A stretch of 64,000 nucleotides of DNA, from the NCBI RefSeq assembly GCF_042682685.1, contig NZ_JBHUHX010000007.1:124001-188000 (forward strand). Direction: 5' to 3'. Position numbers and translations under genes: made by a program. Position 1 is the first letter of the stretch; each line of letters starts with the position of its first letter. The notes below the pieces were generated by a model, which was given only the letters and a program-made list of their open reading frames with translations, ran no database searches and had not been told where the DNA came from. Origin of the DNA: Imhoffiella fuscus. Its GTDB lineage: Bacteria; Pseudomonadota; Gammaproteobacteria; Chromatiales; Chromatiaceae. Positions 9,893 through 17,652 of this stretch are shown in pieces.

Positions 9893-10366
9893 CTACTCGC
9901 TATCCCAGCGGGCGAGCAGGTCGTGAATGCGTTGGATCGCGATGGGAACGGCTGCCTCGACCGCTGGCGTCAGGCTCTCGCCCCAACCGATGAACTCGGG
10001 CTCGATGCCGATCAGAGCGCGCCGACCGGGCAGGCTGTCGGTTAGACGCGCCATGTCCATGAGGTCGGAGAGGCTGACTTCGTGAACGCTCTTGGCGTTG
10101 GAACGTAGCTGGCGATCCATCTCGGCATCCTCGAAGACGCGCACGCCGCCCGGCGTTTCGCCGAGCTTGGCGGCATCGACAACGATCAAACGCTGGCAAT
10201 CGCCGATCGGAGCGGCGAGCGTGAAGCTCAAGGTGCCGCCGTCGATGCAGGTGATCGATGGGTCTAGTGTCGGATCGGAGGCGAGACGGCGAATCACCTC
10301 GGCGCCGACCGCTTCGTCGGTCATGAGAACGTTTCCGAGTCCGAGAACGAGTGTGCGTGGTTTCAT
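9893..10366 (-). CDS. hynD: Hydrogenase maturation endopeptidase HynD
   Basis: 157 residues with the family start VLGLGNVLMTDEAVG. Candidate nickel-sensing ligands by comparison with HybD are E18, D64 (IVVDAAK) and H95 (SVHEV). It cleaves the C-terminal peptide from the hydrogenase large subunit after nickel insertion. It lies upstream of the hupH-like gene on the same strand, with a 160-base gap, and is divergent from hypC. Both HynL precursors in the window end with the same cleavage context, so it may serve both. Confidence 0.93.
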   Translation of the reverse strand: MKPRTLVLGLGNVLMTDEAVGAEVIRRLASDPTLDPSITCIDGGTLSFTLAAPIGDCQRLIVVDAAKLGETPGGVRVFEDAEMDRQLRSNAKSVHEVSLSDLMDMARLTDSLPGRRALIGIEPEFIGWGESLTPAVEAAVPIAIQRIHDLLARWDSE

Positions 10367-10451
10367 GATGCGGGCTTACCGGTCTTGATGGACGACGCCG
10401 ACAAGCATAGCCTCATCCCCATCCACACCGGGTCGATTCGGAGGTCTGAGG

Positions 10452-10691
10452 ATGTGTTTCGCGATTCCCATGCAGGTCCGCTCCATCGATGGCTTCCTGG
10501 CCCACTGCGAGGCTAAGGGTGTCGAGCGCGAAGTGAACCTCTTTCTGATGCAGCACGAGTCGATCGAGGTCGGCGACTATCTCGTCGTCCATCTGGGGCA
10601 GGCGATCGAAAAGATCGACGCCGAGCGGGCGATGGAAGCCTGGGAGATCTACGATGCCATGCTGGCGTCGAACGGCTCCCCGAGCGGCTGA
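10452..10691 (+). CDS. hypC: Hydrogenase assembly chaperone HypC/HupF family
   Basis: 79 residues starting MCFAIPMQV. The invariant Cys2 and Pro6 motif (M-C-x-x-x-P) is that of HypC, which carries the Fe(CN)2CO unit to the large subunit with HypD and holds the immature protein. The rest (GDYLVVHLGQAIEKID) is the usual OB-like fold. It is transcribed away from hynD; the 85 bases between them must hold both promoters. No hypABDEF genes are in the window. Confidence 0.95.
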   Translation: MCFAIPMQVRSIDGFLAHCEAKGVEREVNLFLMQHESIEVGDYLVVHLGQAIEKIDAERAMEAWEIYDAMLASNGSPSG

Positions 10692-11146
10692 TCCCCTGGA
10701 TGCTTTCGCGACCTATTGTCAGAAGGTCGGGCCAGTCTCTATGATGGCGCCGCCAGGCAAGTAGCGTTGGACTCGAAGCTCCGCGATGTGGCCTGCAGTC
10801 TCGACCCCACCCCTCCTCGTGCCGTGCTTCTCTGGCGTTTCCGCCATCCTTGGAGAGCCGGTAACGGAAGTGCTCAAGGTTTCAACCGCAACACATTGAC
10901 GCGCCGATCAGGGCTCGGTTGACCGCGATCCGTCTTTGGAGCCGCTCTCCATCGCGTATTGGCGGGACCTGTCGGATCCGATCGGCGTCGCAGTCTCCCG
11001 ACCACGCGATTGAGCTGGTGGACGCCGTGTGGAATCGCGGTCCCACGGGTGCGGTTGCGCCCGTGCGTCTTGCGTTTCGAGCGACCGCCAAGTCGGTCTC
11101 ATGGCGATGAATAGGTCCGACCCCCGCGTGTTAGGACGCCAGAACG
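10692..11146. other. Gene-free stretch between hypC and secF
   Basis: About 455 bases. secD, which normally precedes secF, is not here, and no remnant of the SecD C-terminus could be recognised in any frame. Small open frames on both strands look random. Confidence 0.6.
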
Positions 11147-12082
11147 ATGCTTTCCATCAAGCTCGGAAATATCGATTTCGTTGCCAGGCGTAAGCTGGCC
11201 TATGTTTTATCGGCTGTCGCCATCCTCGTTTCATCCCTTTCGCTTGCGATCAAGGGACTGGATCTCGGGTTGGATTTCACCGGCGGGACCCAGGTCGAGA
11301 TGGGTTTCCCCGAACCGGTCGAGATCGAGTCGATCTCGCGCGTCATGGAGAGGGCGGGGCTTCGCAGCCAGACCATTCAGTATTTCGGGACCAACCGGGA
11401 TCTGTTGCTGCGTTTTCCGCCTTCCGCCCACATCGACCAGCTTCAGCTCAAGGATCAGTTGGCGCAGGCTTTCCAGGGAAGCGGACAGCCGTCGCCCGAG
11501 GTTCGGCGGGTCGAGTTCATCGGTTCTCAGGTCGGCAGCGAGCTGATCGAGGATGGCGGTTTGGCGATGCTGATCGCGCTGGGCGGGATCGCCATCTACA
11601 TCTGGCTGCGTTTCGAGCGCCGCTTCGCGGTCGGGGCCCTCATTGCGACCTTGCACGATCCCATCATCACGCTGGGCTATTTCTCTCTGACCGGGACCAG
11701 TTTCGACCTCACGGTGCTTGCCGCGCTGCTTGCCGTCGTTGGCTACTCGGTGAACGATACGATCGTGGTGTTCGATCGTATTCGCGAGAATTTCCGCAAG
11801 ATGCGCCAGGCCTCGCCCGCCGATGTGGTCAACACCGCAGTCAATCAAACCATGTCGCGTTCGCTCATTACCTCCGGCACCACGCTCATGGTCGTGGTGG
11901 CCATGTTCTTCGTCGGCGGGCCACTGCTCGAAGGATTCTCGCTCGCGCTCATCATCGGCATTCTGGTCGGGACCTATTCGTCCATTTTTGTGGCCAGCAC
12001 GGTCGCCCTGGATCTGGGCGCGAGTCGGGCCGATCTGATGCCGGTCGATAAGGAGACCGGAAAGCCGATCGAGGGGCCTTGA
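11147..12082 (+). CDS. secF: Protein translocase subunit SecF
   Basis: 311 residues, full length. First membrane helix at about 17-36, the DLGLDFTGGT motif at the start of the periplasmic loop, then five further helices and the family motifs VVGYSVNDTIVVFDRIREN and SRSLITSG. With SecD it uses the proton motive force to complete protein export through SecYEG. Unusually no secD precedes it; the gene stands alone with a strong hairpin behind it. Confidence 0.95.
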   Translation: MLSIKLGNIDFVARRKLAYVLSAVAILVSSLSLAIKGLDLGLDFTGGTQVEMGFPEPVEIESISRVMERAGLRSQTIQYFGTNRDLLLRFPPSAHIDQLQLKDQLAQAFQGSGQPSPEVRRVEFIGSQVGSELIEDGGLAMLIALGGIAIYIWLRFERRFAVGALIATLHDPIITLGYFSLTGTSFDLTVLAALLAVVGYSVNDTIVVFDRIRENFRKMRQASPADVVNTAVNQTMSRSLITSGTTLMVVVAMFFVGGPLLEGFSLALIIGILVGTYSSIFVASTVALDLGASRADLMPVDKETGKPIEGP

Positions 12083-12098
12083 GCCCGGAGGAAACGCA

Positions 12099-12130
12099 GA
12101 CGCCCGACGGGCCAAGGGCCGTCGGGCGTC
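12099..12130. terminator. Strong hairpin between secF and a convergent gene
   Basis: A perfect 12-bp stem (12099-12110 with 12119-12130, arms gacgcccgacgg and ccgtcgggcgtc) around an 8-base loop, 16 bases after the secF stop and 21 bases from the stop of the convergent gene. There is no T tract, so it is probably a bidirectional stabilising hairpin or a weak terminator. Confidence 0.6.
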
Positions 12131-12151
12131 CATGGGGCGTGCAGGTCGGGG

Positions 12152-12607
12152 TCAGTTCAGGAATTCGCTGGCGATCCTGTGCTGCTGCTCGGCCTCTTCA
12201 TACTCGGAAACGCTTTCGTCCTCCATCATGGCGCAGTTGACCGCCATGCGCGCCTGAACCGCCGCCTTCCATGCGCGGTTCTGTTTTTCGGTCATGAATT
12301 CTTCCGGAGTCAGCGCGGCCGTGATGGAGGCGGCAACGAAGTGATCCGCCTGCGCCATCCAGTCGGTGTCCTTGCCGCAGTCGGTATAGGTGGTGACGGC
12401 ATAGGATTTGGCCGACTTGAAGGCGTCTTCCAGCTCTCCGGGGCTCGCGTCGGCGCGCAGTCCGGTGGCGATCGCGCGGTCGATGCGCTCGTCCCGGCTC
12501 AGATGCATGACGCGCTCGGCGAAGCGGGAGCCGAGTAGACGCTGCTGCTCGGCATTCAGCCGATTGAGCGCAGCCCGGAGGTCTTGGTCGTTGTCGATGG
12601 TGGCCAT
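12152..12607 (-). CDS. Unrecognised 151-residue protein
   Basis: Starts MATIDNDQDLRAALNRLN; the ATG at 12607 follows a good TGAGGA site, whereas the longer frame would need a TTG. No signal peptide or membrane segment; charged, mostly helical by composition, with a single CGKD Cys and another in VNCAMMED. I do not recognise the family. It faces secF tail to tail and runs away from ppsR. Coding appears real from codon use and start context. Confidence 0.65.
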   Translation of the reverse strand: MATIDNDQDLRAALNRLNAEQQRLLGSRFAERVMHLSRDERIDRAIATGLRADASPGELEDAFKSAKSYAVTTYTDCGKDTDWMAQADHFVAASITAALTPEEFMTEKQNRAWKAAVQARMAVNCAMMEDESVSEYEEAEQQHRIASEFLN

Positions 12608-12795
12608 TGGGTGGTCCTCAGCCAAGTGAAGAAGGTCCCGGCGGGCGGCTCCCCCGTCATCCCGCGCCGGATATCTCGCATATCAACAAATTCCAATATA
12701 GAACACATTGACATGGGTCACACCGCCCGGTTGTGATGCACGATCGTTACGGCGCGCCTCGCCGTCGATTCCAATCATTCAGTTGCAGAGAACTC

Positions 12796-13644
12796 ATGAA
12801 CCGCACCGTCTTCTTCGTCTCCGAAAGCACCGGCATCACCGCCGAGACGCTCGGTCACAGCCTGCTGTCGCAGTTCGATACCGTGAATTTCGAGCAGGTG
12901 TACATGCCCTATATCAACACCGAGCTGCGCGCCAAGGCGCTGACCCAGCGGATGGCCGAGGCCGCCGATCGCGATGGGGCGCGGCCGATCGTCTTTGCGA
13001 CCATGCTCAATCACGAGATTCGCGACATCCTCAAGGGCGGCAACTGTTTCTACGTGGAACTCTTCGAGGTTTTCGTCGAGCCGCTGTCGGCCGAACTCGG
13101 TGTGCCGCCGAGTCTGAAATCCGGCCAGAGCCACGCCATCACCAAGCCCAGCTACTACACCAAGCGCATCGAGGCCATCAATTTCGCGATGGCCAACGAC
13201 GACGGTATCCGACCGGACAATTTCCATCGTGCCGACGTGGTCCTGACCGGCGTGTCGCGTTCCGGCAAGACGCCGACCTGTCTCTATCTGGCTATGCACT
13301 ACGGTCTGCGCTCGGCGAACTATCCCATCACCGAGGAAGACTTCGAGCGCGGCGACTTGCCCCAGCTCCTCTACGACTGCAGGCACAAGCTGTTCGCCCT
13401 GACGATCGAGCCGCAACGGCTGCAGCTCATCCGCGAGGAGCGTCGCCCCGGAAGCGGCTATGCCTCGCTGGAACGCTGCCAGGAGGACATCAAACAGGCC
13501 CAGAAGATGTACAAGCGTCTGCAGGTTCCCGTGCTCAACACCACCACCCAGTCGATCGAGGAGATTTCCTCGCAGATCATCAAGATGCTCAAGGACAATC
13601 TCGAAGGCGGGGCCGCTTCCGGGGGGAAAACCGCCGTGATCTGA
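12796..13644 (+). CDS. ppsR: PEP synthase regulatory protein (bifunctional kinase/pyrophosphorylase)
   Basis: 282 residues, DUF299 family, close to E. coli PpsR (277). Begins MNRTVFFVSESTGITAETLG; the P-loop GVSRSGKTPT is at about 150-160. The enzyme uses ADP to phosphorylate and inactivate PEP synthase and removes the phosphate with inorganic phosphate. The target, ppsA, is at 30432-32804 in this window rather than adjacent as is common. The ATG at 12796 matches known starts. A 30-bp perfect palindrome follows. Confidence 0.95.
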   Translation: MNRTVFFVSESTGITAETLGHSLLSQFDTVNFEQVYMPYINTELRAKALTQRMAEAADRDGARPIVFATMLNHEIRDILKGGNCFYVELFEVFVEPLSAELGVPPSLKSGQSHAITKPSYYTKRIEAINFAMANDDGIRPDNFHRADVVLTGVSRSGKTPTCLYLAMHYGLRSANYPITEEDFERGDLPQLLYDCRHKLFALTIEPQRLQLIREERRPGSGYASLERCQEDIKQAQKMYKRLQVPVLNTTTQSIEEISSQIIKMLKDNLEGGAASGGKTAVI

Positions 13645-13698
13645 TGCCTGCTGGCATTCAGTCAGCGCGTGCGTCGAAAGCGCGGTGTTCGACGCGCT

Positions 13699-13728
13699 TC
13701 ATGTTCGAGCACGCGCGTGCTCGAACAT
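13699..13728. repeat. Perfect 30-bp palindrome
   Basis: 15 + 15 bases without mismatch (arm catgttcgagcacgc and its complement), 54 bases after the ppsR stop and 68 bases from the stop of the small gene on the other strand. No T tract. It may act as a transcript-end hairpin for both convergent units or mark the edge of the retron island. Confidence 0.85.
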
Positions 13729-13796
13729 GTCGGGCCATCCTTGGCCCTGACAGGAGCGGCGATCAATCAGCGTTCTATCGGCCGATTGCCCATGCA

Positions 13797-13961
13797 TCAC
13801 TGCGGCATCAGGGCGAACACACCCCAGCCCAGATATTCACGTGTGTAAGCGGCGTAGCGTTCGGGTTCGGTGGTCAGTTGGGCGCGAACATCCTTGGCGA
13901 ACGCGTCTTCTGGATTGGCCTCAAGCCATCGACGCATGGTGAGCCAGATCCAGGATTGCAT
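13797..13961 (-). CDS. Small 54-residue protein coupled to the WGR-propeller gene
   Basis: Starts MQSWIWLTMRRWLEANPED and ends YLGWGVFALMPQ. The ATG (13961-13959) overlaps the stop of the preceding WGR-propeller gene as ATGA, the arrangement seen for coupled genes in this genome. It is rich in Trp, Arg and Glu and has no membrane segment. The family is not recognised. It is the last gene of the retron-associated island and is likely to act with the protein before it. Confidence 0.6.
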   Translation of the reverse strand: MQSWIWLTMRRWLEANPEDAFAKDVRAQLTTEPERYAAYTREYLGWGVFALMPQ

Positions 13962-15385
13962 CAGTCGTCGAGCCTTTTGATCTCGCCATAGGCGCGATAG
14001 AAGTTGCCGCGCGAGGAGGGGCGCAGCTCGTCCACGACATAGCGGCGACCCGCTTCGCGGATGTTCTTCGGGAACTGGACGTTCCAGGCCTCGTAGCCTG
14101 CACTCACTACTCGCACCCGCAACTTGGAGCCCTCCTGATAGCACTCGACCACCACCTTGTCACCGGCGTTGTCGACGTGCTCGACGCTCGATTGAACCTG
14201 GGCAGCGGCGGTCTCCGTGGGTGCGGTAAAGGTCTTGGCCTCGGGCACCGTACCGGCTTCCGCCGCCTCGATCGCGGCATCGGAGACGTCGAGACAGGCG
14301 AGCGTGCCGTCCGAGGTGACGATATAGAGACGATCGCGATGATATTGCATGGACAGGGCCGAGCCGCAGCGGGTGGCCAGCTTCCAGATCCGCTTGCCGT
14401 CCTCGGCGAAGCAATAGACGGATGAGCTGTTGTCGCCGGCAAAGACGTACTTGCCATCCTCCGCAGTCGCGCAGGAATAGACCGTGCTGTCGCACGCATA
14501 GGTATGACCCGGCTCGCCACGCTTGCTGAACTGCAGCACCTTGTCCGCGCTGGTGGCGGCATAGACATGGGATTCTTCCTGCCAGCCGAACAGGACCTGG
14601 CCATCGGTGTCTGCGTGCCAGATCTGGGTGCCATCCTCCCAGTCGTACATGGTGATGCCGCCGCTGTGGCCGTGATAGACGCCAAGCTCGTCGCAACGCA
14701 CCATCCAGCCCGACTTGCCACGGGACTGCTTCTCCCACTGGGATTCGTCGTCGTGGTTGATGATCACGATCTTGCCGTTGGCGTCCGCCACGCCGAGCAC
14801 GCCATCGGCGATATCGAGCCAATAGATATCGGTGCTTTCGTGGATCTCGTAGGCCACCATCGGCGCCTTGGACGAGAGGTCGTAGACCTTGCCGTCGTCG
14901 CAGCCGGCGTAGAGCCAATCGTCGTCGGCGACGATGCATTTGACGCCGTCGGGCAGCTTGAACTGATGGGTGACGTTGCCCTCGTGGCTGAGACGGAAGA
15001 CACGCCCGGCCTGGGTGCCTGCCCACACGGACGCCTCGTCGACGAAAATGCCAAAGGTGGCCGCGCCGGTCTCGAACCGCCAGATCACCGGCGATGGCTT
15101 GGATCTGGATGGCGAGCTGGCGGTGGCGCGTCGGGTGATCGCGCGTTTCTGGCGAACCCCCATTACCGCGTTCTCGTAGCCCTTCTTCTTCTTTGCGCTG
15201 ATCTTCTTCTTGGCCTCGGCGAGCGCCTGTTCATGACTGGGGAAGCGCTTTTCCTGGCGCTGTCCCTGGTCGCCGATACGCCCGTAGCGGATGGTCAGGA
15301 GACAGTCGCTCACCGCGACTTCGTAGAACTTGTGAGCGCCACCCTCCGCTTCGGAGAGCTCGAGATACTCTAACTGGTCGGCCAT
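13961..15385 (-). CDS. WGR domain plus PQQ-like beta-propeller protein
   Basis: 474 residues. Residues 1-75 form a WGR domain (LTIRYGRIGDQG, then KRFPSHEQALAEAKKKISAKKKKGYE); WGR domains occur in PARPs and MolR-like proteins and can bind nucleic acid. A basic Ser-rich linker follows, then from about 105 to 400 several repeats of about 40 residues with W-x-G/F-x-G-D patterns (DDWLYAGCDDGKVYDL, DGKYVFAGDNSSSVYCF, RLYIVTSDGTLACLD), fitting a PQQ/WD-like beta-propeller. The tail resembles no known domain. The ATG at 15385 has AGGAG eight bases upstream. It lies 277 bases downstream of the retron RT on the same strand and shares a WGR domain with the ARM-repeat protein at the other end of the island. 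Confidence 0.8.
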   Translation of the reverse strand: MADQLEYLELSEAEGGAHKFYEVAVSDCLLTIRYGRIGDQGQRQEKRFPSHEQALAEAKKKISAKKKKGYENAVMGVRQKRAITRRATASSPSRSKPSPVIWRFETGAATFGIFVDEASVWAGTQAGRVFRLSHEGNVTHQFKLPDGVKCIVADDDWLYAGCDDGKVYDLSSKAPMVAYEIHESTDIYWLDIADGVLGVADANGKIVIINHDDESQWEKQSRGKSGWMVRCDELGVYHGHSGGITMYDWEDGTQIWHADTDGQVLFGWQEESHVYAATSADKVLQFSKRGEPGHTYACDSTVYSCATAEDGKYVFAGDNSSSVYCFAEDGKRIWKLATRCGSALSMQYHRDRLYIVTSDGTLACLDVSDAAIEAAEAGTVPEAKTFTAPTETAAAQVQSSVEHVDNAGDKVVVECYQEGSKLRVRVVSAGYEAWNVQFPKNIREAGRRYVVDELRPSSRGNFYRAYGEIKRLDD

Positions 15386-15491
15386 GATTGGCTCCTTTTC
15401 TGGTCGTATCGGGTCGAGGCGTGCGCCGAGCGGGATGCCGATCTCTGCAGACGACCCTTCCCTGGCACGCTTGAGCCTAAATCCGGCAATT

Positions 15492-15625
15492 GGAACCGCA
15501 AAGGCGCAAGGACACGAAGAAAAACATCGAGTTGCCTTGCTGCATCGTCTCATCCCTTGGGTGAGCATCGCTTCGCGGACAACATGTTGAAATTCTTTGC
15601 GCTCTTTGTGCCCTTTGCGGTTCAA
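15492..15625. repeat. Imperfect inverted repeat, dispersed-repeat type, between RT and WGR-propeller genes
   Basis: Left arm 15492-15521 (ggaaccgcaaaggcgcaag and on) pairs with right arm 15593-15625 at roughly 25 of 31 positions, separated by about 70 bases. Such aaccgcaaagg-rich arms resemble repeats I know as dispersed elements in related genomes; that is memory, not a search. It lies in the gap between two genes of the retron island and would form a long hairpin in the transcript. Confidence 0.65.
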
Positions 15626-15662
15626 CTGCTCTTTTCAGGTTGAAGTCCCATGCTGTCAGCGT

Positions 15663-17210
15663 CTAAAACAGCTTCCACCAGTTCTTCTTTTTCTTCGTGC
15701 CATCGACGGCTTCGGGCGCTGTGGTGTCGCGCTTCGGCGCGCTCGTCGAGCTGCCAGTGGATGGGTTAGGGCGCCGACGGCCCTTGAAGGGTGTGGCCTG
15801 CTTCGGGTAGCGGGCGATCAGCGCGGCCACTTGCGCCTTGAGCGGCTGACCCTTGGCCGGATCCACCATCGCGACATAGTTGGCGAATCCTTCGATGGCG
15901 GCCATCAAGTCGACGCTGTTATCGCCTGTGGCACGGCCCCAGCGCTTGCCTGCCGGGCCGTCCTTTTCGATCTGAAAGAGCGTGGCGCGGAACCGCCTGA
16001 GGGTCTCCCGAGGCACCGCGGGGCGCTCGTTGACCACGATCCCGGTCACCTCCTGTCGCCGGCTCTGCCTGAGCACCCGTGTCTTGTCCGGGTGGACGAC
16101 GAACCCGTGGCGTTGCACCAGCCACCGGACTCGTCCCAGCAATCGGCCCACGTCGGCATTGGCATCGTCGGAGGAGAAGCTCAGGTCGTCGGCGTAACGC
16201 GTGTAGCGAAAGCCGAGCTGACGAGCGGTCTTCTCCAGCGCCCGATCCAGGCCGCGACAGATGAGGTTCGTAATGGCCGGGCTGGCCGGCGATCCTTGCG
16301 GCAGGACCCGATCGCCGAGCGCCACGAAATAGCGCTGGCCGTCGAGCTCTACTTCCTGGGTCTCCGGCGCGGTGCAGATCAGTCCGAAGATCGAGGCGAT
16401 CTGCTCGCCATAGCCGAGGGACTGGAACAGCCCTTTGGTACGGCGATAGCTGACGGTGGGGAAGAAATTCTGCAGGTCGCAGTTGACGACCACCCGGGAC
16501 CCCAGATGGGGCTGGGCGTTGGTGAGAATGGAGCGCCCGTGACGAAAGCCGTGGGCATGCTCGTCGAGCGCGACCGGGTCGAGCACGTTGGCCAAGATCC
16601 AGTGCTGCGCATGCTTGAGCTTGGGCATGGGCGCCGAGATCGCGCGCTTACCGCCGGTGCGCTTGGGAATGAAGAAGTGCACATAGTGACTGACCCGACT
16701 GGTCGTGCGGGCATAGGCGAGGAAGCGCAGGGTGCCCAGATCGATACCCATGGCCGCCGCCACCGCCGCCGCGTCGGCGAGTTCCGGAAGGCCATGCTCG
16801 GCCAATCGCTCGGCGTCGCAGCCCTTGTGCCCGAGCCCGGCGGACACTCCCTCCCCGAGAAACCCGATATCCGTCTCTTTCTTGGCCTTCCAGGTCTCGG
16901 CCCGCGCCTGGCGCTCGGCCAGCTTGCGCGCCTTGGTCTCTTGGCGGCGCTCACGGGCCTCGGCCATGCGGCGCTTGCGGACCTCGCGCTTGAGCGCCTC
17001 GATATTGTGCAGTCTGGTCTGCTCGGTGCGCAGTGCACGCAACTGGGCCTCAAGCTCGGCGCGCCGGCGGATCTCATCCGCCGGGTCTTCCGGCATGGTG
17101 CCGGCGGCCGGCCAGAATCCGAGGCGAATCATCTCCTCGACGATGACGGAGTCCTTCGAGCTCTTGCGGATGCGATCGTATAGCTCTTGGCGAGAGGAGG
17201 GCTGGGGCAT
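15663..17210 (-). CDS. Retron-type reverse transcriptase
   Basis: 515 residues. Retron hallmarks: NAQPH (NAxxH, 231-235) in the region between RT motifs 2 and 3, and VTG (388-390) in the C-terminal domain that recognises the msr stem. Polymerase motifs: CDLQNFF (D245), LPQGSPASPAITN (303-315) and YADD (339-342). Before the polymerase lies an unusual N-terminal extension of about 160 residues: a short helical segment, a long Arg/Glu-rich coiled coil (about 45-112), and a small Ala-rich domain. The tail (475-515) is basic and ends KKKKNWWKLF. The start at 17210 is uncertain, because neither it nor the in-frame ATG at 17276 has a clear ribosome site. It lies directly after the candidate msr-msd segment, downstream of the ARM and SWIM genes. 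Confidence 0.92.
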   Translation of the reverse strand: MPQPSSRQELYDRIRKSSKDSVIVEEMIRLGFWPAAGTMPEDPADEIRRRAELEAQLRALRTEQTRLHNIEALKREVRKRRMAEARERRQETKARKLAERQARAETWKAKKETDIGFLGEGVSAGLGHKGCDAERLAEHGLPELADAAAVAAAMGIDLGTLRFLAYARTTSRVSHYVHFFIPKRTGGKRAISAPMPKLKHAQHWILANVLDPVALDEHAHGFRHGRSILTNAQPHLGSRVVVNCDLQNFFPTVSYRRTKGLFQSLGYGEQIASIFGLICTAPETQEVELDGQRYFVALGDRVLPQGSPASPAITNLICRGLDRALEKTARQLGFRYTRYADDLSFSSDDANADVGRLLGRVRWLVQRHGFVVHPDKTRVLRQSRRQEVTGIVVNERPAVPRETLRRFRATLFQIEKDGPAGKRWGRATGDNSVDLMAAIEGFANYVAMVDPAKGQPLKAQVAALIARYPKQATPFKGRRRPNPSTGSSTSAPKRDTTAPEAVDGTKKKKNWWKLF

Positions 17211-17385
17211 GGCGCGTCTAGGGTCTGTTGACTGGGATTTGGGGCGGTCTGACGGCGAGCCGCATGGCGCGAGCATGAACGGGAACGGATCTCGCGAGCA
17301 GTGCCCCTGCGGTGATGCTCGACAGGCTCGGATGTGGTGAGGTGGCAGGCACGGATGAGGGTGGTGAGGAGGGGGCTGGAGCGGT

Positions 17386-17590
17386 GCGGAGTCCTTTCGA
17401 ATGACTCAGGACTAGATCGTCTCAACTCCAGGCGATACGCCCCCTAGGTGCACCTTTGAATCCAAGGGATTCAACCGGCAAAGGCACCTAGGGGGCAGTA
17501 TCGCCACAGTTAAGAGCGAGCTAGTGACGCATGAACAACCACTTGGCAAAGACGGCGATCCGCCGCCCAAAATGCAAAGGATGAGTCCGC
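17386..17590 (-). ncRNA. Candidate retron msr-msd RNA
   Basis: This gene-free stretch just upstream of the RT holds a 75-base hairpin at 17431-17505. The stem has 8 bp (17431-17438 with 17498-17505), a one-base bulge, 12 perfect bp (17439-17450 with 17485-17496), a two-base bulge, 6 bp (17453-17458 with 17479-17484) and a 5-bp tip. That is what an msd should look like. On its 5' side (minus strand) a short stem CGGCG-GAT-CGCCG could be part of msr. Candidate a1/a2 flanks are 17576-17590 and 17386-17397, which can pair as 6 bp plus 5 bp with a small internal loop. The exact ends and the branching G are not fixed by the sequence alone. Confidence 0.75.
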
Positions 17591-17652
17591 TTCCGATGTC
17601 GCGCCTCTAGAGAGCAACGCGACAAGGGATGACCGCGACAGCCTGATCCTCC

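Noticed and set aside
15663..17210. RT as part of a group II intron or a diversity-generating retroelement
   Set aside because: No maturase or endonuclease domain, no intron-like RNA ends and no variable repeat pair; NAxxH and VTG favour a retron.
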